12,583 nucleotides of DNA from Halanaerobiaceae bacterium. GTDB lineage: Bacteria; Bacillota; Halanaerobiia; Halanaerobiales; Halarsenatibacteraceae. This document shows positions 6,818-12,583 of this stretch, piece by piece. The stretch spans positions 1 through 12,583 of the forward strand of contig PWHA01000227.1 of the NCBI GenBank assembly GCA_003554685.1, written 5' to 3'. Positions within the stretch are counted from its first letter, which is position 1, and each line of letters begins with the position of its first letter. The notes under the pieces were generated by a model. It did not search any database. It saw only the letters and a list, made by a program, of their open reading frames with translations, and had not been told where the DNA came from. The position numbers were made by a program, and so were the translations under genes.

Positions 6818-8300
6818 GTTGATATTTTTTCAGCTTATACTGCAAAGACTGTCTGGAAATTCCCAGCATTTTACCGGCGGAAGTTTTATTTCCCCCGGAC
6901 TGGTTGAGCGCCCTGATAATCATCTTTTTTTCAACCCGGGCCAGATAGCTTTCCAGTTCAGGGATCTCTCCCTGAAGCAGCGGTGCGGCCAGATTACTGC
7001 TGCTGGCTCCTTTGAGATTGCTGAGCTTTTCCCTCTGATGCAGGGGCAGAGACTCCAGGCCAATTTTCCGCTCCTGGCTGACCAGGTTAAAACCGCATTC
7101 AATCATATGCTGCAGTTCTCTGACATTACCGGGCCAGTCATATTTTAACTGGGCCTGTTTGAGCTGAGGGGTTATCCCCTCCAGTTTGCGATTAAACCTG
7201 CTGTTGTAGAGTTCAAAAAAATGGTCCAGCAGCAGGGGAATATCATCCCGTCGCCTACGCAGCGGGGGCAGAGACAGACAGATTACACTCAGGCGATAAA
7301 ATAAATCCTGACGCAGGCTGCCCGCAGCAAAGGCCTCCTCCGGAGGTTGATTCATGGTAGCCAGCACCCTGACATCCACCTCCTTTTCCTGCTGACCTCC
7401 CACCCGGCGAACTCTGCCCTCCTGAAGAACCCGGAGCAGTTTGGCCTGCAGGTCATAATCCAGGGAATTAATTTCATCCAGGAGAATTGTTCCTCCACTG
7501 GCCTGCTCGAAAAGACCGGGTCTGGTTGCGGCTCCGGTAAAACTTCCCTTTTCAGCTCCAAAGAGCAGACTTTCCAGCAGCTCCCGGGGCAGAGCAGCAC
7601 AGTTCTGAGCTATGAAGGGCTGGGCTGCCCGGGAACTGGCATTATGAATTCCCTGGGCAAAGAGCTCCTTGCCGGTTCCAGTGTCGCCGATAATGAGCAC
7701 AGAGGAATCGCTGCCGGCTGCTCTCACCGCATCATTCATTACCTTTTTAAATTCTCTATTCTCACCTACCAGATCGGCAAAGGTATAACTTGTATTATTG
7801 GATTTAAACCTGGATTTTACCCGGCTGCCGGGAGCAGCAGTTTCTGCTGATCTTTCAGAAGAAAATCTGTTTCTCAGACTGCTAATATTTTCAGCCAGCT
7901 CCTGAATAAGGGTAATATCACGGGATATTTCCATAGCTCCCCGGGAACCATCACTAAAAATAACCGGAACTGTCTTATTTACCGTGGTAATCTGCTCGCC
8001 CTTCATGTTTACAAAAGTCTGCTGGGATTGAGAAACTTCTTTGCCGCTTTTTAAAGTCTGCATAAGGGTGCTGTTTTCAAAGGTCAGAGAGGGGAAAACC
8101 TCAAAAATACTCCGGTCTAGAACTTCTTCCGGCCTCAGCCCGTCCATTCGGCCGGCTGAATGGTTGTATAAAATCGTGCGGGCCTGCTGGTCCACAATGT
8201 GGATTCCTTCATCCAGTGCCAGCACTATCTCCCGCCAGCTACCTCCTCCCAGAAGCTGTCCAGCATCCTCGCTCATGATTCTATCCAGCTGCTCAACCAA
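6810..8300 (-). CDS. PAS-domain sigma-54 enhancer-binding transcriptional activator
   Basis: This 496-residue protein has three parts. An N-terminal PAS domain (about 22-134) probably senses a small molecule. An AAA+ sigma-54 interaction domain spans about 175-405, and a C-terminal Fis-type helix-turn-helix about 459-496 (NKTSAGKMLGISRQSLQYKL). Walker A is GDTGTGKE at 205-212, Walker B is ILLDE at 272-276, and the sigma-54 contact loop reads GSFTGA at 252-257 instead of GAFTGA. No receiver domain is present, so it resembles RocR-type, ligand-controlled activators of amino-acid catabolism. A TTG at 8339 is open in frame but has a poor ribosome site. The TTG at 8300 has AAGGAGG eight bases upstream and is preferred. 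With sigma-54 promoters in front of lysO and kamA, the likely role is induction of lysine use. The signal is unproven, with lysine or a pathway intermediate as inference. Confidence 0.9.
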   Translation of the reverse strand: MVEQLDRIMSEDAGQLLGGGSWREIVLALDEGIHIVDQQARTILYNHSAGRMDGLRPEEVLDRSIFEVFPSLTFENSTLMQTLKSGKEVSQSQQTFVNMKGEQITTVNKTVPVIFSDGSRGAMEISRDITLIQELAENISSLRNRFSSERSAETAAPGSRVKSRFKSNNTSYTFADLVGENREFKKVMNDAVRAAGSDSSVLIIGDTGTGKELFAQGIHNASSRAAQPFIAQNCAALPRELLESLLFGAEKGSFTGAATRPGLFEQASGGTILLDEINSLDYDLQAKLLRVLQEGRVRRVGGQQEKEVDVRVLATMNQPPEEAFAAGSLRQDLFYRLSVICLSLPPLRRRRDDIPLLLDHFFELYNSRFNRKLEGITPQLKQAQLKYDWPGNVRELQHMIECGFNLVSQERKIGLESLPLHQREKLSNLKGASSSNLAAPLLQGEIPELESYLARVEKKMIIRALNQSGGNKTSAGKMLGISRQSLQYKLKKYQLE

Positions 8301-8308
8301 AGGTAAAA

Positions 8309-8315
8309 CCTCCTT
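8309..8315 (-). promoter_or_regulatory. Ribosome binding site that decides the activator start
   Basis: On the minus strand AAGGAGG is followed by eight bases and a TTG at 8300, ideal spacing. The longer in-frame TTG at 8339 has only a weak GAAAAGAG upstream, and this motif would then lie inside the coding sequence as Lys-Glu-Val. Confidence 0.65.
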
Positions 8316-8375
8316 GAATTTTTCAGGGTATTCTATCAAATAATTCTCTTTTCAGAAATAAGGACCTGCAAAAAT

Positions 8376-8411
8376 GCAAAATATTTTTCTTTTATGCGAA
8401 AAATATTTTGC
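8376..8411. promoter_or_regulatory. Perfect 14-bp inverted repeat, probable operator
   Basis: GCAAAATATTTTTC (8376-8389) is repeated in exact inverse, GAAAAATATTTTGC (8398-8411), with an 8-base spacer. Each arm contains the self-palindrome AAAATATTTT, and the two palindromes are 22 bp apart, about two helical turns on the same face of DNA. The repeat lies between the activator gene and the divergent amidohydrolase gene, upstream of both. It has too few G-C pairs for a terminator. Likely it binds the activator itself or another dimeric regulator. Confidence 0.6.
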
Positions 8412-8467
8412 TAAAAAGGCCTGATTTCCGCCAAAAGAGCAGCCGAAACAACCGGTTAGGTATATCA

Positions 8468-8507
8468 GGCAAAATATGATATGATATTATTAAATCAAAA
8501 TTTTGCC
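8468..8507. promoter_or_regulatory. Third GCAAAATAT box with inverted partner, near the amidohydrolase promoter
   Basis: GGCAAAAT (8468-8475) and ATTTTGCC (8500-8507) form an 8-bp inverted repeat flanking tandem TATGAT sequences (8475-8485) and TATTAT (8485-8490) that could serve as a -10 element for the plus-strand gene at 8556. GCAAAATAT (8469-8477) repeats the core of the dyad at 8376-8411. No convincing -35 was found, and no GG-N10-GC sigma-54 element is present here. Confidence 0.35.
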
Positions 8508-8555
8508 GCCGAAAAGCCTGCAGCTTTTTAAAATCAAATAATCAGGAGGTAGATT

Positions 8556-10166
8556 ATGACACCTGAAGCTAGAAGAGTTTATTATAACTGCACGGTTCGA
8601 GAGAAGAAGGGAACCTGGTGGGAAGATGGAGCTCTGGCATTAGAGAATGGAAGGGTGGTAGCCTGCGGGGAAAGGGAAGAGATAATAAGCCGTTACGGCG
8701 ACTGGCCCGGCAGAGACCTTAAGGACCGTACCCTGCTTTCCGGTTTTAATGATGCCCATCTCCATTTTTATCAGCTGGGTACTGATCTGACTGCCCTGGA
8801 TCTAAGCCAGGTAAGCTCCCGGCAGGAGCTCCGGGAAAAAATTGAGGTTGAGATCGAGAGTAAACATCAGGCAGAGGTTATTATGGGAATCAGGCTGAAT
8901 GACAGCCGGTTTCCTGAAGAGAGGCTGCCGGAAAGAGCTTTTCTTGACAGTTTCTCCACCGAAAAACCAATAATATTGAGGAGAATCTGTTATCATGCTG
9001 CAGCAGTTAATTCTCAAGCTCTGGAGCTGGCCGGCATAGAGAAAGATACAGCCGACCCGGAGGGAGGAAAAATTGGCCGTTATCCCGACGGCAGGCCTAA
9101 CGGTATGCTTTTTGATTCCGCTGTTGAGCTGGTGCTTGATGAGCTTCCCGAGCCCGGTATCTCAGATCTGGCTGCTACCTTGGAACTGGCCGGAAAACAC
9201 CTCCTGGAACAGGGTATAACCTCTGTGGGCATTGATGACCTGAGAGCTGTCAGGCGGGCTGAGGATATGCTGGCTGCCTATCAGAACTATCTAAATAAAA
9301 CCGAAGCCAGGCCCCGCCTTTACCTGCAGCAGCGCATTAAAAACACTGCCGACCTGGAAAAACTGACTAAAATTTCCCGGCCTACCGGAGAGGGCAATGA
9401 GGATCTCCGTTACGGCCCGGTTAAGATCATGCTGGACGGCTCTCTGGGAGCCCGAACTGCAGCACTTTCCACCTCATACCTTGATGATCCCGGCAACAGG
9501 GGCGAGCTGCTCCTCAATGCCGATAATCTGAGAGAGCTTCTGAAGAGAAGCTATCGTCAGGGATTTATTCCTGCCATTCATGCCATCGGGGATCGAGCTA
9601 TTAAAACCGCCCTGGAAGCTATTAAAAAATCTGCTCAGAACAAAAAAATGCTGAAACAATCCCAGATCATTCACTGTCAGCTGACACGACCCGGACTGAT
9701 CAACGAACTGGGCAGGGAACAGATCTGGGCAGTAGTTCAACCTGTTTTTATCAAGTCAGACCGACAGATGGTAAAAAAGCGGCTGGATCAGGAACTCCAG
9801 CAAAATTCCTTTGCCTGGCAGAGCCTTTCACGGGCTGGGATGCGGCTGGCCTTCAGTTCAGATGCTCCCATTGAACCGGTCAACCCTCTCTACGGCATAG
9901 AAGCTGCCCTGAGCCGGCAGGACTGGCAGGGCAGACCGGAGCAGGGATTTCTGCCCCAGGAAAAGTTGAAACTGGATCATGCCTTAGAACTTTATACCGA
10001 AGCTGGATCCAGACTCAGTGGTGAAGCCCGGTTTAAAGGCTCATTAAGCCCCGGCCAGCTGGCTGATTTTATCGTACTGGAAGAGGATCCCCGTCAGCTC
10101 AAAGCAGCCAATCTCAGCAAATTAAAGATTCAGGAAACCTTTCTGGCAGGAAGCAGGGTGGTTTAA
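8556..10166 (+). CDS. YtcJ-like metal-dependent amidohydrolase
   Basis: This 536-residue protein belongs to the amidohydrolase-3 branch of the metal-dependent hydrolase superfamily. Its closest pattern is YtcJ and related proteins of unknown substrate. The N-terminal beta segment ends in LLSGFNDAHLHF, supplying the metal pair His68/His70. Mid-protein KIMLDGSLGARTA (about residues 290-302) is typical of the YtcJ group. Later metal or catalytic stations are HAIGDRA, IIHCQL and the C-terminal FSSDAPIEPVNPLYGI. A closing beta segment (GQLADFIVLEEDP) is also typical. Length and motifs are complete and no signal peptide is seen. AGGAGG lies six bases before the ATG. It is transcribed divergently from the activator and converges with the racemase. 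Hydrolysis of an amide or lactam related to lysine is only a guess from context; the family does not fix a substrate. Confidence 0.8.
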   Translation: MTPEARRVYYNCTVREKKGTWWEDGALALENGRVVACGEREEIISRYGDWPGRDLKDRTLLSGFNDAHLHFYQLGTDLTALDLSQVSSRQELREKIEVEIESKHQAEVIMGIRLNDSRFPEERLPERAFLDSFSTEKPIILRRICYHAAAVNSQALELAGIEKDTADPEGGKIGRYPDGRPNGMLFDSAVELVLDELPEPGISDLAATLELAGKHLLEQGITSVGIDDLRAVRRAEDMLAAYQNYLNKTEARPRLYLQQRIKNTADLEKLTKISRPTGEGNEDLRYGPVKIMLDGSLGARTAALSTSYLDDPGNRGELLLNADNLRELLKRSYRQGFIPAIHAIGDRAIKTALEAIKKSAQNKKMLKQSQIIHCQLTRPGLINELGREQIWAVVQPVFIKSDRQMVKKRLDQELQQNSFAWQSLSRAGMRLAFSSDAPIEPVNPLYGIEAALSRQDWQGRPEQGFLPQEKLKLDHALELYTEAGSRLSGEARFKGSLSPGQLADFIVLEEDPRQLKAANLSKLKIQETFLAGSRVV

Positions 10167-10207
10167 AGGTCCGGAGGTGGTTTTTGCAATCAGGCAGGCT
10201 GCCAGCG

Positions 10208-11281
10208 TTATTCAAGATAATTTCTGGCCAGATAGGGTGAAGTCAGGGCAGAGAGCATGCCGCCATAATCAAGCTCAAAATCCAGAACATCACCCACTTT
10301 AAGGTCTACGGTGACTTCGGTGACATCCAGCAGCAGATGGTCACTGCTGGCACCAATAATTTCGGCTCCGGCCAGGCAGGGTTTTAACCCACCTATCCTG
10401 ACATCCTGTCGGCCGACTGCTAAAATTGCCCTGAGCCTTTCTCCTTTATCTACGAAACTGGGCTTTTGACCAAAGGCATCATAACCCAGAGTACCCTGGG
10501 GAACTGAGGGCTTTCGTTTGAGTTCAATAATAGCGGTAGATAAAGTTATATTCTGCTGATTGAAACCGGGAATTTCCCTCTGATTGGTAATATCGGTGCC
10601 CTGCAGAATGCCCTCTCCTACCCTTAAATGATTAACTCCAGCCGGCATTTTACCCTGGTCCAGGAGGGTTGTGGTGGCAGTATTGCCGCCTGAGATAACC
10701 TCAAGCTCTGCTGATAGCTCGGTTTCCAGCTGCTCCTTAAGCTCAACCAGTTCCCTGGTATTTTCCGGGGTAGGTAAAACTCCCCCGTAGCAGCCGACAT
10801 TGGTGCCCAGTCCTATAATTTCAATACCGGAAATTTGACGGGCCTGGGCCATAAAATCACTGATTTCAGCGGTAAGGACTCCCTCTCGCAGATCTCCTAC
10901 ATCAATCATAATTATAGCTTTATGACGCCTGTTCCGAGCTCTGGCTGCTTCTCCCAGAGCCTTAAGAGTGATCAGCTCGCTGTTTAGACTGATATCTGCC
11001 AGCTCCACCCCCTCATCAGCCAGACCGGGGTGGGGCAGCCGGAGGAGCAGATATTCAGCTTCCAGGCCGGCCTCTTTAAATCCCCTGATATTTTTCAGCC
11101 GGGAATCCCCCAACTTCTTTATCCCCCCGGCCAGAAAAGCTTCAGCTATCCTGAGATCGCCGGCCCCTCCCTTGACAACTCCGGTCAGCTCAATACCCAG
11201 GGATGAACATTTAGCCTTCATCTGACGGGCATTCTCGGTAATCCTGGTGAGTTTAATGTTGGTGCAGGGCAAGCTTTTCAT
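10208..11281 (-). CDS. PLP-dependent alanine/ornithine racemase-family protein, possible lysine racemase
   Basis: This 357-residue protein carries the alanine-racemase N-terminal PLP barrel in the branch that includes ornithine racemase (Orr) of amino-acid-fermenting clostridia. GVVKGGAGD at 34-42 places the likely PLP lysine at Lys37. Further family marks are IMIDVGDLREGV (124-135), VISGGNTATT (195-204), LRVGEGILQGTD (219-230) and a C-terminal beta domain including GYDAFGQ. The length matches Orr. The ATG has AAGGAGG ten bases upstream. It is divergent from kamA, with 170 bp shared between them. In ornithine fermentation the enzyme feeds D-ornithine to a B12 mutase. Here D-lysine, a known substrate of the clostridial 5,6-aminomutase, is the natural candidate product. 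That substrate is inference; ornithine or another amino acid remains possible. Confidence 0.8.
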   Translation of the reverse strand: MKSLPCTNIKLTRITENARQMKAKCSSLGIELTGVVKGGAGDLRIAEAFLAGGIKKLGDSRLKNIRGFKEAGLEAEYLLLRLPHPGLADEGVELADISLNSELITLKALGEAARARNRRHKAIIMIDVGDLREGVLTAEISDFMAQARQISGIEIIGLGTNVGCYGGVLPTPENTRELVELKEQLETELSAELEVISGGNTATTTLLDQGKMPAGVNHLRVGEGILQGTDITNQREIPGFNQQNITLSTAIIELKRKPSVPQGTLGYDAFGQKPSFVDKGERLRAILAVGRQDVRIGGLKPCLAGAEIIGASSDHLLLDVTEVTVDLKVGDVLDFELDYGGMLSALTSPYLARNYLE

Positions 11282-11377
11282 AATTAAACTGCCTCCTTAT
11301 TCTCTATTTTATCTCCCTTTAATTCTTACAGTTCTTTATTCCGGGGGAGAACTCCTGCTCTCAAGCCGGCAGTATTC

Positions 11378-11411
11378 TGGCATAGAATTTGCATATAAGT
11401 ATTAGTAAAGG
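11378..11411 (+). promoter_or_regulatory. Sigma-54 (-24/-12) promoter of kamA
   Basis: TGGCATAGAATTTGCA (11378-11393) matches TGGCAC-N5-TTGCA with ten bases between GG and GC. The start would be near 11404, about 48 bases before the kamA ATG. The following TATAAGTATTAGTAAAGG nearly repeats the sequence after the lysO promoter. A competing reading is a sigma-70 promoter with TTGCAT as -35, 17 bases, and TATTAT (11412-11417) as -10; the -35 match is poor (3 of 6). Confidence 0.8.
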
Positions 11412-11451
11412 TATTATATAAACACCCCAGGTCAAACAGGAGGAAGATAGA

Positions 11452-12583
11452 ATGCAAAATTATCAACAATTTGAAATCTGGCAGGAGGTCAGCCCGGAAG
11501 ATTGGCAGGACTGGCGCTGGCAGCTTAAAAACAGAATAACAGATACCTCGGCTTTAAAGCAGGTTATCCCTTTAACCGAAGAAGAGGAAAGAGAAATTAA
11601 TAAAGCTTTGAAAAAGTTAAGAATGGCCATAACCCCATATTATGCCAGTCTGATGTCTGCTGAAGACCCGAACTGTCCCATCCGCCGTCAGGCTGTACCT
11701 GCTTCCCTGGAACTTAAAACCGGCCGGGCTGATCTGGAAGATCCTCTCCATGAAGATATTGATGCTCCGGTTCCGGGTTTAACCCACCGCTACCCTGATA
11801 GAGTACTGCTTCTGATAACAGATCAGTGCGCCATGTACTGTCGACACTGCACCAGAAGAAGATTTGCAGGAGTTACTGACAGTCCTCTGCCTTCAGACAA
11901 AATTTCGCAGGCTCTGGATTATATAAAAAATACCACCCGGATCCGGGATGTTTTGATTTCCGGAGGAGATGGTCTGCTGATTTCTAATGATAGATTGGAA
12001 AGTATATTAAAGGAACTCAAGACTATCGAACATGTGGAGATGATTAGAATTGGAACCAGAGCCCCTGTCGTTATGCCCCAGCGGATAACCCCTGAACTGA
12101 TTGAAATGCTGGAAAAATACCACCCGCTTTATCTCAATACCCACTTTAATCACCCCAGGGAAATTACTCCTGAATCTGAAGAAGCTGCGGTCAGGCTGGC
12201 AGATGCCGGCATACCACTGGGCAATCAATCGGTCCTGCTGAAAGGGGTTAACGACAGTCCCAAAATCATGCGGGATCTGGTTCATAAACTACTTAAAATC
12301 AGGATTAAGCCTTACTACATTTATCAGTGCGATCTTTCCCAGGGCATCGAACATTTCCGCACCAGGGTTGATCGCGGCCTCAGCATCATTGAATCACTTC
12401 GGGGACACACCACCGGTCTGGGGGTGCCCACCTATGTAATTGATGCTCCCGGAGGGGGAGGAAAAATTCCGGTAAATCCTCAGTATATCATTTCCCGTTC
12501 CCCGGGCAAGATAGTGCTGCGCAACTTTGAAGGCAAAATATTTGCCTATACCGAGCCCGGATTTGCCAGCCGGGAAGAGGAAC
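11452..12583 (+). CDS. kamA: L-lysine 2,3-aminomutase (KamA), C-terminus cut by window edge
   Basis: KamA is a radical-SAM, PLP-dependent enzyme that converts L-lysine to L-beta-lysine, the first committed step of the pathway. In the window 377 residues are visible of a family length near 416. The iron-sulfur motif CAMYCRHC gives Cys126, Cys130 and Cys133. QCDLS gives Asp294 and IDAPGGGGK gives Asp331 and the PLP lysine Lys338. These align, shifted by one, with Asp293, Asp330 and Lys337 of the clostridial enzyme, where the two aspartates hold the substrate's epsilon-amino group. This supports true lysine specificity rather than a glutamate 2,3-aminomutase or the EpmB-type. SGGDGLL and NTHFNHP segments are also conserved. 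The ATG has AGGAGG eight bases upstream. A strong sigma-54 promoter precedes it. Confidence 0.94.
   Translation, partial: MQNYQQFEIWQEVSPEDWQDWRWQLKNRITDTSALKQVIPLTEEEEREINKALKKLRMAITPYYASLMSAEDPNCPIRRQAVPASLELKTGRADLEDPLHEDIDAPVPGLTHRYPDRVLLLITDQCAMYCRHCTRRRFAGVTDSPLPSDKISQALDYIKNTTRIRDVLISGGDGLLISNDRLESILKELKTIEHVEMIRIGTRAPVVMPQRITPELIEMLEKYHPLYLNTHFNHPREITPESEEAAVRLADAGIPLGNQSVLLKGVNDSPKIMRDLVHKLLKIRIKPYYIYQCDLSQGIEHFRTRVDRGLSIIESLRGHTTGLGVPTYVIDAPGGGGKIPVNPQYIISRSPGKIVLRNFEGKIFAYTEPGFASREEE

Noticed and set aside
8376..8411. Intrinsic terminator
   Set aside because: The repeat has almost no G-C pairs and lies upstream of both divergent genes, not after a gene.
10167..10207. Bidirectional terminator between the convergent amidohydrolase and racemase genes
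   Set aside because: Only a short GGCA/TGCC stem is visible and there is no convincing T tract on either strand.
11282..11451. Sigma-54 promoter for the racemase on the minus strand
   Set aside because: CGGAATAAAGAACTG resembles the lysO element but has TG instead of GC at -12.
1..12583. CRISPR arrays, insertion sequences, tRNA or rRNA genes
   Set aside because: No regularly spaced repeats, transposase frames with terminal repeats, or RNA-gene signatures were seen.

Overview
The window carries most of an anaerobic lysine-fermentation locus. In this pathway L-lysine goes through beta-lysine, 3,5-diaminohexanoate and 5-amino-3-oxohexanoate to 3-aminobutyryl-CoA and crotonyl-CoA, which feed acetate and butyrate formation. 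The gene families, strong AGGAGG ribosome binding sites, a sigma-54 activator and roughly balanced base composition with AT-rich intergenic gaps suggest an anaerobic, amino-acid-fermenting bacterium, most likely Bacillota (a clostridial or halanaerobial type is plausible). The genus cannot be fixed from the sequence.

Layout. From 1 to 5609, all on the minus strand and read right to left, lie a P-loop protein resembling the aminomutase-reactivating KamB, kamD and kamE (the B12/PLP lysine 5,6-aminomutase), kal, kce and kdd. The last runs off the left edge. Genes are tightly packed, with a 4-base kamD/kamE overlap and gaps of 6 to 60 bases. A 229-bp gap holding a 48-bp imperfect dyad separates this block from an upstream, same-strand LysO-type membrane transporter (5839-6774). 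Next comes a PAS/AAA+/Fis sigma-54 activator (6810-8300, minus). A 255-bp regulatory region rich in GCAAAATAT boxes separates it from a plus-strand YtcJ-like amidohydrolase (8556-10166). A PLP-dependent alanine/ornithine-type racemase (10208-11281, minus) converges on the amidohydrolase and diverges from kamA, lysine 2,3-aminomutase (11452 to the right edge, plus).

How it fits together. KamA makes L-beta-lysine and the racemase could make D-lysine; both are known substrates of the KamDE-type 5,6-aminomutase. Kdd, Kce and Kal then deaminate and cleave the carbon chain. The strongest non-coding signal is a pair of sigma-54 promoters (GG-N10-GC) in front of lysO and kamA. They share similarity well beyond the -12 element, which ties transporter and pathway entry to the adjacent PAS-type activator. 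The MutS-like partner KamC, usually named with KamB, is not in the window. No RNA genes, mobile elements or CRISPR arrays were seen, and no gene-free stretch exceeds 300 bp.
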